A model generated the notes under the pieces. It made no database searches. It saw only the letters and a program-made list of their open reading frames with translations, and was not told the origin of the DNA. Source: Betaproteobacteria bacterium (lineage in GTDB: Bacteria; Pseudomonadota; Gammaproteobacteria; Burkholderiales; SG8-39). Taken from it: 11,161 nucleotides of DNA. The DNA lies in the NCBI GenBank assembly GCA_019245555.1, contig JAFARH010000141.1, positions 1-11,161 of the forward strand, written 5' to 3'. The position numbers were made by a program, and so were the translations under genes. Shown one piece after another: positions 1 through 5,852 of the stretch. Position 1 is the first letter of the stretch; each line of letters begins with the position of its first letter.

Positions 1-2
1 AA

Positions 3-128
3 TCGCCGGTGGAATACCTGGACCGCGCGGGCCAAGCGCTCGTGCGTGATGCCGCCCGGCAGCTCCTCGTGCGCGGCGAGCGCACCCTGCTCAGTCTGCA
101 TAACGCATGGCTCGAATACTCGACGTAA
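3..128 (+). CDS. C-terminal tail of an unrecognised protein (partial at the window edge)
   Basis: The third forward frame is open from the window edge to a TAA at 126-128 and gives about 41 residues ending LHNAWLEYST. The composition (Leu, Arg, Ala and Glu rich, with an amphipathic helical look such as QALVRDAARQLLVRGERTLL) is typical of a real soluble protein C-terminus and better than the other frames here. It overlaps the start of the enolase-like gene (ATG at 107) by 22 bases, which is common in operons and would allow translational coupling. I do not recognise the family, and too little is visible to assign a function. It could still be a chance open frame in GC-rich DNA. Confidence 0.4.
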   Translation, partial: SPVEYLDRAGQALVRDAARQLLVRGERTLLSLHNAWLEYST

Positions 129-1357
129 AAGGCCGCCGCGTCTGGGATTCGCGCGGCCGCGCCACGGTGGAGGCCGAGGTCACCGTCGGCCGTGGCACCA
201 CACGCCTCGCGACCGGGCGCGCTATCGCGCCGGTCGGCGCCTCGACCGGCTCGCGCGAAGCGAAGTCGCTCGATGCATCCGGCGCGGTGAGGAACATCAA
301 CGGCCTGATCCGCGATGCACTTCGCTCCCTCAGCGCGAGCGACCAGAAGGCAGTGGACGAGCGCCTGATCGAGCTCGACGGCAGCTCCGACAAAAGCCGC
401 CTCGGCGCCAACGCGATGGTCGCCGTATCGCTCGCTTGCGCGCACGCCGATGCCGCCTCGGAAAAGATTCCTCTCTGGAAGAGGCTCGCCGGCAACGCGC
501 GCGTCGCCCTGCCCGTCCCGCAGATTCAGATCTTCGGCGGCGGTGCGCATGCGCGCGCGCGGGTCGACATCCAGGACTACATGGTCGTGCCGATAGGCGC
601 CGGCAGCTTCGCCGAGGCGCTCGAGTGGACTGCGCAGATCTATGCCGCAGCCGGCGCGCGCCTCGCGAAGAAAGGGACGCTGCAGGGCGTGGCCGACGAA
701 GGCGGTTATTGGCCGGCGTTCAAAACGAACGAAGAGGCACTCACGGAGCTCGTCGGCGCCATCGCCGATGCGGGCCTTGAGCCCGGCGTCGATGTCGGTA
801 TAGCGCTCGACGTCGCCGCCACGCAGCTCTACCGCTCGGGCCGCTATCACCTGGCGCTGGAAAATCGCACGCTGGCAGCTGCCGATATGCAGGCGATGTA
901 TCTCCGCTGGCTCGAGCGCTACCCGATCGTCTCGATCGAAGACCCCTTCGCCGAGAACGATGCGCCCGCCATGCAGGCTTTCACCAAGGCAGCGGGCGAC
1001 AAGGTGCAGATCGTCGGCGACGATTTCTTCGTCACCTCCGCCGACCGGGTGCGCAGCGCCAACGGCGCCTGCAACGCGGTGCTGCTGAAGCCGAACCAAA
1101 TCGGCACGCTCACCGAGACCTTTGCCTGCCGGGAAGCGGCGAAGGAAACCGGCTATCGCGCGATCGTCTCCGCGCGCTCGGGCGAGACCGAGGACGTCTC
1201 CATCGTCCACCTCGCCGTCGGCTGGGGCGTCGGCCAGCTCAAGGTCGGCAGCTTCTCGCGCTCCGAGCGCATGGCGAAGTGGAACGAGGGCCTGCGCATC
1301 GAGGAAGCGCTCGGCGCCAAGGCACTCCCCTTCCCCCGCAAACTATTCAAGAAATAG
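107..1357 (+). CDS. Enolase-like protein with altered active site
   Basis: This 416-residue protein belongs to the enolase (phosphopyruvate hydratase) family, which interconverts 2-phosphoglycerate and phosphoenolpyruvate. Family blocks seen in order are WDSRGRATVEAEV (13-25), GASTGSREA (44-52), VDIQDYMVVPIG (153-164), ADEGGY (196-201), YPIVSIEDPF (272-281), VGDDFFVT (303-310), LLKPNQIG (326-333), SARSGETED (355-363) and LKVGSFSRSERMAKWNEGLR (378-397). Against yeast numbering the metal ligands (D235, E278, D305), the catalytic Glu211 (E198), Lys345 (K328), Lys396 (K379) and His159 (H148) are kept. Glu168 is Asp (D157) and His373 is Ala (A356). The segment after GASTGSREA lacks the usual RDGD...GKGV stretch, so the protein is shorter than ordinary bacterial enolases (about 427-432 residues). 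There is no clear Shine-Dalgarno, and the start overlaps the preceding gene. It is probably a paralogue, not the housekeeping enolase. Family call is firm; activity is unknown. Confidence 0.9.
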   Translation: MARILDVKGRRVWDSRGRATVEAEVTVGRGTTRLATGRAIAPVGASTGSREAKSLDASGAVRNINGLIRDALRSLSASDQKAVDERLIELDGSSDKSRLGANAMVAVSLACAHADAASEKIPLWKRLAGNARVALPVPQIQIFGGGAHARARVDIQDYMVVPIGAGSFAEALEWTAQIYAAAGARLAKKGTLQGVADEGGYWPAFKTNEEALTELVGAIADAGLEPGVDVGIALDVAATQLYRSGRYHLALENRTLAAADMQAMYLRWLERYPIVSIEDPFAENDAPAMQAFTKAAGDKVQIVGDDFFVTSADRVRSANGACNAVLLKPNQIGTLTETFACREAAKETGYRAIVSARSGETEDVSIVHLAVGWGVGQLKVGSFSRSERMAKWNEGLRIEEALGAKALPFPRKLFKK

Positions 1358-1375
1358 GGACGGACCCTATTTTTC
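1352..1375 (+). terminator. Hairpin plus T-run at the end of the enolase-like gene
   Basis: AAATAGGG (1352-1359) and CCCTATTT (1365-1372) form a perfect 8-base stem around the loop ACGGA, followed by more T residues. The TAG stop of the enolase-like gene lies inside the left arm. The shape fits an intrinsic terminator with an A-rich flank, possibly working in both directions. The exact string also resembles short palindromes I remember as dispersed repeats in betaproteobacterial genomes, so it could be a REP-like unit serving as a terminator. That second reading is from memory and has not been searched. Confidence 0.5.
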
Positions 1376-1379
1376 TCAT

Positions 1380-1508
1380 TTGAAAGTCGTTCTTCATTTC
1401 GATGGAAGCGATGCGCTGGCAGCGAAACTGCGCCCGCTCGGCATCGTTCTCTGCCCTGAAAGCGACCTGCCTGCGTTTCAAGCCCGCCTGCCAGATATCG
1501 AAGGGTAG
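1380..1508 (+). pseudogene. Possible N-terminal remnant of a D-2-hydroxyacid dehydrogenase
   Basis: A TTG-started frame of 42 codons reads LKVVLHFDGSDALAAKL, then RPLGIVLCPESDLPAFQARL, and ends DIEG with a TAG. The pattern of a beta strand, a helix and a second strand with CPESD resembles the first part of the substrate-binding domain of D-2-hydroxyacid dehydrogenases. Those proteins run to about 310-340 residues, and nothing in any frame after the stop continues the fold. I therefore read it as a truncated remnant, or less likely a genuine microprotein. No Shine-Dalgarno precedes it, since the hairpin and T-run occupy that position. The rest of the gap to 1558 holds only GC-rich sequence in which I see no further gene. 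Confidence 0.3.
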
Positions 1509-1558
1509 TTTGCGCGCCGACGGCTCAGCGCCGGCGCGGCGCGCCTGCATCGGGTCGC

Positions 1559-1963
1559 CTAGTTCAGGGCAGCCTGCGTAGCAACCTTGTTCAGGAAGTC
1601 GCAGTGGCTGCGAAAGACGTGTGAGTGATCGCGCAGGTCGACGAAGGCATTGCCGCCGAGCGCCTTCACGGCGTCCTCCATGTTCTTCAGCACCGCTTCG
1701 GAGAGCATCACTTCCTCGCACTGCACGCAGATCACCGGCACATCCTTGTGTTGCGGCAGGCTGCGGACGTATTGCAGCAGCTCGAACATGCGGGAGTCGT
1801 CGAAATGCATGCCGATGATGATGAGCTGGTAGCCGTCGCCGCGCAGCTCGCGTATCGCCTGGCCCAGCGTGCGAACGAAATGCAGCTCGTGCCCGGGCAG
1901 GCATTCGCGAATCTTCTCGTCCGCCTGCGGGATATCCGCAACCAGGACTTTCGCTTTTGACAT
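1559..1963 (-). CDS. Degenerate CheY-like receiver protein without phosphoacceptor Asp
   Basis: This 134-residue protein has the length and alternating strand/helix pattern of a stand-alone response-regulator receiver: KVLVADIP (5-12), GYQLIIIGMHFDDSRMFELL (44-63) and DVPVICVQCEE (74-84). Placed against CheY, the phosphorylatable Asp57 position is Gly51. Only one of the two N-terminal acidic residues is present (D10), and no conserved Lys is visible near the end (GGNAFVDLRD). It is therefore likely a pseudo-receiver that cannot be phosphorylated in the normal way and acts by protein contact. No DNA-binding domain is attached. It lies 31 bases downstream of the ABC ATPase on the same strand, so the two are probably cotranscribed. 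The upstream Shine-Dalgarno is weak. Fold assignment is good; partner and role are unknown. Confidence 0.75.
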   Translation of the reverse strand: MSKAKVLVADIPQADEKIRECLPGHELHFVRTLGQAIRELRGDGYQLIIIGMHFDDSRMFELLQYVRSLPQHKDVPVICVQCEEVMLSEAVLKNMEDAVKALGGNAFVDLRDHSHVFRSHCDFLNKVATQAALN

Positions 1964-1994
1964 GCCGGCACTTCGAGCAACTGTCGTGCCCGGA

Positions 1995-2654
1995 CTATGA
2001 AACCGGCTGGATTCCCTCTGCCGTGAGGCGGTAGCGCCGGTCGCAGGCCGCCGCTGCCTGTTCCGAATGGGTCGCGAGCACGGCGGCGGCCCCCTGCTCC
2101 TTGCTCCGCCGCCGAAAGAGCTCCAATACCTGACGAGCGTTCTCGGGATCCAGATTTCCGGTCGGCTCGTCTGCCAGCACTAGCTTCGGTGCGCCTACGA
2201 GCGCCCGAGCGATCGCCACGCGCTGCAGCTCGCCGCCGGACAGCTCTCGCGGCGAGCTCGCTTCGCGGCCCGCGAGTCCCACCGCTGCGATCATCGCGCG
2301 CACCCTGGCGGCGTCTAGTGCACCGCGCAGCAGGAGCGGCAGCCCGACGTTCTGCTCGACGGAGAGCTGCGGCAGGACGTGGAACGCCTGGAAGACAAAG
2401 CCGTAGTGATTTCGCCGCAGAAGCGTGAGCGCATCGTCGTCCAGGCGCGTCAGCTCCTGGCCATCGAAATGGATCTCGCCGGCATCGACCGGTTCGAGGC
2501 CGGCGATGACGTTGAGGAGCGTCGATTTGCCAATGCCCGACTCGCCGAGGATCGCCACATATTCGCCGGCGCGCACCTCGAGCGAGATCTGGTTCAGGAC
2601 GGTCCGCCCGCCGAATCGCTTGCCGACTGCGGAGAGCCTGAGCACACGACCCAT
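1995..2654 (-). CDS. ABC transporter ATP-binding protein, LolD/MacB-like, without a permease nearby
   Basis: A complete 219-residue ATPase. Walker A is GESGIGKST (37-45), the Q-loop is FVFQAF (86-91), the signature is LSGGELQRVAIARAL (138-152), Walker B with the D-loop is LVLADEPTGNLD (158-169) and the H-loop is ATHS (194-197). The VLPQLSVEQNVGLPLLL stretch and the ADEPTGNLD form are typical of the LolD/MacB/FtsE group, which drives lipoprotein or substrate extrusion together with an FtsX-type permease. I chose the ATG at 2652-2654 because the family N-terminus (short run, then KRFGGRTVLNQISLEV) starts there. The longer open frame upstream runs into the divergent Rieske gene. No FtsX-like permease lies on either side, which is unusual for this group. 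The receiver-like gene follows on the same strand. Confidence 0.88.
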   Translation of the reverse strand: MGRVLRLSAVGKRFGGRTVLNQISLEVRAGEYVAILGESGIGKSTLLNVIAGLEPVDAGEIHFDGQELTRLDDDALTLLRRNHYGFVFQAFHVLPQLSVEQNVGLPLLLRGALDAARVRAMIAAVGLAGREASSPRELSGGELQRVAIARALVGAPKLVLADEPTGNLDPENARQVLELFRRRSKEQGAAAVLATHSEQAAAACDRRYRLTAEGIQPVS

Positions 2655-2675
2655 GGTACTAAATTCGGTACTAAA
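2655..2675. repeat. Two direct copies of GGTACTAAA in the divergent spacer
   Basis: GGTACTAAA occurs at 2655-2663 and again at 2667-2675, separated by TTC, so the period is 12 bases. On the minus strand this reads TTTAGTACC twice. The repeats fill more than half of the 40-base spacer between the ABC ATPase and the Rieske oxygenase, touch the ATPase start codon, and are AT-rich in a GC-rich region. That makes a tandem regulator-binding site for both genes plausible. The binding protein is not identifiable. Confidence 0.4.
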
Positions 2676-2683
2676 CTGAGTCC

Positions 2684-2689
2684 AGGAGG
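2684..2689 (+). promoter_or_regulatory. Strong ribosome binding site of the VanA-type Rieske gene
   Basis: AGGAGG lies 5 bases before the ATG at 2695. It fixes the start of the Rieske gene and suggests efficient translation, in contrast to the weak site of the divergent ABC gene. Confidence 0.8.
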
Positions 2690-2694
2690 AGCCT

Positions 2695-3738
2695 ATGTTC
2701 GTTCGTAACGCGTGGTACGTCGCGGCCTGGGACCACGAGATGACCCGCACCATGATGCGGCGGATCGTCCTCGATGAGCCCGTGGTGCTTTTCCGCACCA
2801 CCGAAGGCAAGGCTGTCGCGCTGGAAGATCGCTGCTGCCATCGCCAGGCACCGCTCTCGATGGGCAAGCTGGTCGGCGACATCGTGCACTGCCCATACCA
2901 CGGGCTGCAGTTCGAACCCTCGGGCGCCTGCGTCAAGGTACCCAGCCAGGACCGCGTCCCGGCCTCGGCGAAAGTAAAGTCCTATCCACTGGTCGAGAAA
3001 AACCACTGGCTCTGGATCTGGATGGGCGATCCGGCGAAGGCCGATCCTGCGCTCATCGAAGACTTCCATTGGCTGGACGATCCGAAGTGGCGCTACGGCG
3101 GCAATTACCTGCACGTGCCGTCCAATTACCTGCTGCTCGTCGAGAACCTTCTCGACACGACGCACCTGCCCTTCCTCCACCCGGAAAGCCTTGGCACCGG
3201 CTCCTTTGCACGCTCGGAGTTCGACGTGACGCGCGAAGGCGATCGCATACAGGTATCGCGCTACGACATGGATAAGCCGCCGGCGCCGTTCCACAAGCAG
3301 ATGGGCGAATTCCCCGACGGCCTCAACGTCGACCGCTGGCAGATCGCGCATTTCGCGCCACCCTGCTTCGTCAAGCTCGACGTCGGCTCCGCGCCCGCGG
3401 GCTCCGGCATGCGGCAGGTGACGGACCGGGGCAGCCGCTGGATGAACATGTGGAACTTAAACGCGATCACGCCCGAGACGGAAAAGACCGCTCACTACTT
3501 CTTCGCGCAGGCCTACAACTTCAAGCTCGACCAGCAATGGATTTCGGACATGCTGGCCAAGCAGGTCCACGACATCTTCCTGCAGGACATGGCGATGGTG
3601 AAGGCGCAGCAGATCAACATGGACCTGCGGCCGACCCCCGCGCCGGTCAACCTGGGTCAGGACAAGGCGTGGGTCGCGATGCGGGGCATCGTCGATCGCC
3701 TGGTAAAGGAAGAACAGCAGCAGGCTAAAGCGGCTTAG
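2695..3738 (+). CDS. Rieske (2Fe-2S) aromatic oxygenase, vanillate O-demethylase (VanA) type
   Basis: A 347-residue oxygenase alpha subunit. The Rieske cluster ligands are C47/H49 and C66/H69 (CCHRQAP and CPYHGL). The catalytic domain has the motif ENLLDTTHLPFLH (150-162), giving bridging D154 and mononuclear iron ligands H157 and H162, with D298 (IFLQDMAM) the likely third ligand. Length and the opening MFVRNAWYVAAW match the VanA-like group, which demethylates or hydroxylates substituted aromatic acids using electrons from a ferredoxin reductase. No VanB-like reductase is in the window, so it must borrow one. The start is fixed by AGGAGG. Its 3' end overlaps the convergent small membrane-protein gene by 14 bases. 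Substrate is unknown; dicamba demethylase-like and related activities fall in the same group. Confidence 0.88.
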   Translation: MFVRNAWYVAAWDHEMTRTMMRRIVLDEPVVLFRTTEGKAVALEDRCCHRQAPLSMGKLVGDIVHCPYHGLQFEPSGACVKVPSQDRVPASAKVKSYPLVEKNHWLWIWMGDPAKADPALIEDFHWLDDPKWRYGGNYLHVPSNYLLLVENLLDTTHLPFLHPESLGTGSFARSEFDVTREGDRIQVSRYDMDKPPAPFHKQMGEFPDGLNVDRWQIAHFAPPCFVKLDVGSAPAGSGMRQVTDRGSRWMNMWNLNAITPETEKTAHYFFAQAYNFKLDQQWISDMLAKQVHDIFLQDMAMVKAQQINMDLRPTPAPVNLGQDKAWVAMRGIVDRLVKEEQQQAKAA

Positions 3739-3988
3739 TCGCCTCGGCCGTTTCCTGCAGCGCGCTGCGCGCCTCAGCGGCCACCCCCTGCGCGCGATTG
3801 CGCAGGTCCTTGGCGGTGCCGGCCGCGTAGTCGGCGGCTTCGTTCCCGTAGCGGACGATCTTGTCGCGTGCTATCGCACGGCGCCGGCGCCCTTCCTTCG
3901 GATCGAAGATGAACATGCCGAGCACGCCCAGCGCCAGACCAGTTGCCAGGCCGCAAAGAAAGGAAACGGCGTCGTCGCGATAGTCCAT
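3725..3988 (-). CDS. Small single-pass membrane protein, YtxH-like
   Basis: An 87-residue protein with one N-terminal membrane segment (about residues 8-28, FLCGLATGLALGVLGMFIF). A juxtamembrane motif FDPKEGRRRRAIARDK (28-43) follows, then a charged Ala-rich helix to the C-terminus (DYAAGTAKDLRNRAQGVAAE and beyond). The glycine-rich membrane helix followed by FDPxxGRRRR and an amphipathic tail is the pattern of YtxH-like or general stress small membrane proteins. Function is not established. A GAGAGG Shine-Dalgarno lies 5 bases before the ATG. It converges on the Rieske gene with a 14-base overlap and is divergent from the BoxB-like gene across 63 bases. Confidence 0.75.
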   Translation of the reverse strand: MDYRDDAVSFLCGLATGLALGVLGMFIFDPKEGRRRRAIARDKIVRYGNEAADYAAGTAKDLRNRAQGVAAEARSALQETAEATKPL

Positions 3989-4051
3989 GGATGCCTCTCG
4001 AATAGGTGAAAGCGCATTGCAAGATGCGTTCCCCCGCCGTACCTTGAGGCG

Positions 4052-5107
4052 ATGGAGCTAGGCACCGGAAGACAGCGCGGCGCGTTCGACGAGTGGGTCG
4101 ACATGATGCGCGCCTGGCACCGCGAGCTCGACGTCCATCCCGACCCGCGCGTGGAGCTCCATGAGAAGTTCTCCGACGTGCCGGCGGAGATCGGCTTCGG
4201 CCGCTACGCCGGCGAGCGCCGCTGGGAAAGCGTGAGCGACATTCCCGACCCGAAGATCAAGGAAGCGCTGCTGCGGCTCATCGTCTGGCAGGGCGACTCA
4301 GAGGTACGCGCGGTGGAGCAGTCGCGCGCCCTCCTCGACTGCGCACCGACCGAGCACGATCGCGATCGCCTCGCGCGGCACATGACCGAAGAGACGCGCC
4401 ACGGCTGGCAGATGGCGTACCTTCTCGTCACCTACTTCGGCGACGAAGGCCGCGCTGCCGCGCGCGAACTCCTCGAGCGCCGTGCCACTCGCGGCGAGGC
4501 GCTCCTCGAGATGTTCAACGTGAAATTGAACTGGCTGAACGTCTTCTCGTGGCACAACTGGGGCGACCGCGTCGGTAAATACCAGCTCTCGATGTTCGGC
4601 CAGTCGGCGTTCGCCCCATTCGCACGTAGCGCCGTGCCGATGCTGCAGGAAGAAGGCTTCCATCTGGTGATCGGGTACCAGGGCATGCAGCGCATCTGCG
4701 CCGCGAACCGGGTGCCGGTCGAGTTGCATCAGCGCTACATCAACCAGATGCTCGCCATCTGCTACGACGCCTTCGGCGCGGAGGTATCCACCAGCGCGAA
4801 GCGCTATTACGACTGGGGGCTGAAGGCCGCGTGGGGCAACACCATCGAGGATGCGGAGCGCGTCAACCAGAAGCTGCGCGATGCCTTCATGGACGAGGCG
4901 CGGAAGCTCCTCGGCCTCCTCAACAAGCTATTGCCGGAGAGCGAAAAGAAGCTGTATCTCACGGACCCGCGCTTCAACCGCAAGAACGGGCCGTTCGCCC
5001 AGCAGCCTTATGAGGGCCCTGAGCGCCTGCCGACGGCGGAAGACGCAGCGGCGCTAGCCGAGATCTTCAGACAACCGGACTGGATCGCCGCCGGCCAGGG
5101 CGCATGA
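4052..5107 (+). CDS. BoxB-like diiron protein (benzoyl-CoA epoxidase / PaaA-PaaC superfamily)
   Basis: A 351-residue, largely helical protein. Diiron ligands can be placed by analogy with BoxB: E84 (GDSEVRAVE), E114 and H117 (EETRH), D172 (WGDRVGKYQLSMFGQS) and E201 and H204 (QEEGFH). Residues 160-205 follow the BoxB order: aromatic-rich helix, GDRxGKxQL, FGQSAFAPFAR, MLQEEGFH. BoxB epoxidises benzoyl-CoA with reductase BoxA; the wider family includes PaaA/PaaC of phenylacetyl-CoA epoxidase. BoxB is about 470 residues, so this version lacks roughly 120, shared between both ends. No BoxA, BoxC or aryl-CoA ligase is nearby. GAGG stands only 2 bases before the ATG at 4052, so the start could instead be the ATG at 4103 (residue 18). 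Family is well supported; substrate is unknown. Confidence 0.8.
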   Translation: MELGTGRQRGAFDEWVDMMRAWHRELDVHPDPRVELHEKFSDVPAEIGFGRYAGERRWESVSDIPDPKIKEALLRLIVWQGDSEVRAVEQSRALLDCAPTEHDRDRLARHMTEETRHGWQMAYLLVTYFGDEGRAAARELLERRATRGEALLEMFNVKLNWLNVFSWHNWGDRVGKYQLSMFGQSAFAPFARSAVPMLQEEGFHLVIGYQGMQRICAANRVPVELHQRYINQMLAICYDAFGAEVSTSAKRYYDWGLKAAWGNTIEDAERVNQKLRDAFMDEARKLLGLLNKLLPESEKKLYLTDPRFNRKNGPFAQQPYEGPERLPTAEDAAALAEIFRQPDWIAAGQGA

Positions 5108-5108
5108 C

Positions 5109-5771
5109 TTATTGCGGTCCGTGCGCGCTCACGGCAGCGGAGAACTCATCCTTGCCGAGCGTGCCGTCGTGGTTGGTGTCGTACTGGCTGAAGTTCTGCT
5201 GCAGCCACGGCATCGACGCTACTTCACTCGGATCGAGCTTGCCGTCGTTGTTCTTGTCCAGCGCGTCGAACTGAGCGTATGCATTGGTGGTCGCGGTAGT
5301 CGCGGCGGTCCCGCCAGCGGCGCCCCGTGACGCGCGCAGCGCACTCACGGCCGCGTTGAACTCGTCCTTGCCGAGCTTGCCGTCGTGGTTCGTGTCGTAA
5401 GTGTCGAAGCTCTGTTGCAAACGCGGCCACGCCGCGGCTTCGGTCTTGTCGATCGACCCGTCGTGGTTCTTGTCGAGGTTGTCGAACGCAGCGCTCGGAT
5501 CCCGGGTTGCGCCCGCCCCGGGGAATACGTTCGCTGCTCGCGCCCCGTTCACCGCCGCCGCAAACTCGTCCTTGCCGAGCTTGCCGTTGTGGTCGGCATC
5601 GTAAGTGCTGAAGTTCTGCTGCAGCCACGGCCACGCCGCCGCTTCGCTTTGATCGATATTGCCGTCGTGGTTCGTGTCGAGCCTGTCGAATCCCTGGTCC
5701 TGTGCGAAGGCCGGGGCCGCCAGGAAAGCGGCTGCGGTGAAGGCCGCGCTGATCGCATGCTTGAGGTCCAT
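5109..5771 (-). CDS. Secreted protein with six EF-hand calcium-binding loops
   Basis: A 220-residue protein with a Sec signal peptide, MDLKHAISAAFTAAAFLAAPAFA, cut about A23/Q24 (the string is given in parts here: MDLKHAIS, then FTAAAFLAAPAFA). Six 12-residue EF loops start at 32 (DTNHDGNIDQSE), 58 (DADHNGKLGKDE), 100 (DKNHDGSIDKTE), 126 (DTNHDGKLGKDE), 172 (DKNNDGKLDPSE) and 198 (DTNHDGTLGKDE). All have D at position 1, G at 6 and E at 12, so all should bind Ca2+. They are arranged as three pairs, with linkers rich in Ala, Gly and Thr. I chose the ATG at 5769-5771 because it begins the signal peptide; the longer frame upstream starts with TTG. It is likely periplasmic or extracellular. It converges on the BoxB-like gene with one base between the stops. 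Function beyond calcium binding is unknown. Confidence 0.88.
   Translation of the reverse strand: MDLKHAISAAFTAAAFLAAPAFAQDQGFDRLDTNHDGNIDQSEAAAWPWLQQNFSTYDADHNGKLGKDEFAAAVNGARAANVFPGAGATRDPSAAFDNLDKNHDGSIDKTEAAAWPRLQQSFDTYDTNHDGKLGKDEFNAAVSALRASRGAAGGTAATTATTNAYAQFDALDKNNDGKLDPSEVASMPWLQQNFSQYDTNHDGTLGKDEFSAAVSAHGPQ
5145..5696 (-). repeat. Three tandem EF-hand-pair modules within the calcium-binding gene
   Basis: Module 1 lies at about 5565-5696, module 2 at 5361-5492 and module 3 at 5145-5276. Each encodes about 44 residues: loop, the helix (E)AAAWPWLQQNFSTYD or a close variant, and a second loop ending LGKDEF. The DNA is also clearly repeated, with strings such as CTCGTCCTTGCCGAGC recurring near the same place in each unit. 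This indicates internal duplication of a two-EF-hand unit. The linkers between modules are not conserved. Confidence 0.8.
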
Positions 5772-5797
5772 AACACTCTCGCTGGGTTGAAAGTGTT
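5772..5797 (-). promoter_or_regulatory. Inverted repeat abutting the start of the EF-hand gene
   Basis: AACACT (5792-5797 on the minus strand) pairs with AGTGTT (5772-5777), which ends directly at the ATG. The probable Shine-Dalgarno GCGAGAG overlaps the second arm. A hairpin here could limit ribosome access or be an operator. A second 6-base stem, GCCGCA/TGCGGC, sits at 5801-5819, downstream of the lipoprotein gene. Both are short and could be chance. Confidence 0.25.
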
Positions 5798-5852
5798 GGT
5801 GCCGCAAGAAACGTGCGGCCGGGTCCCGACCGTTACTGCAAGTCAGTGCCGA

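Noticed and set aside
46..780. Plus-strand frame of 244 codons overlapping the enolase-like gene
   Set aside because: It is an Arg-rich shifted frame inside a gene with clear enolase motifs.
1347..1904. Minus-strand frame of 185 codons overlapping the receiver-like gene
   Set aside because: It is a shifted frame of the receiver gene with Arg/Ala-rich low-information sequence and no domain.
2695..2936. Longer N-terminus for the ABC ATPase extending to 2936
   Set aside because: The extension crosses the divergent Rieske gene and its ribosome site, while the family N-terminus begins at 2654.
2671..3351. Minus-strand frame of 226 codons opposite the VanA-type Rieske gene
   Set aside because: The sense strand has all catalytic residues and a strong ribosome site. 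The antisense translation has no motif.
5145..5696. Regular repeats considered as a CRISPR array
   Set aside because: The period is about 200 bases, the repeats translate into EF-hand loops and there are no short identical repeats with unique spacers.
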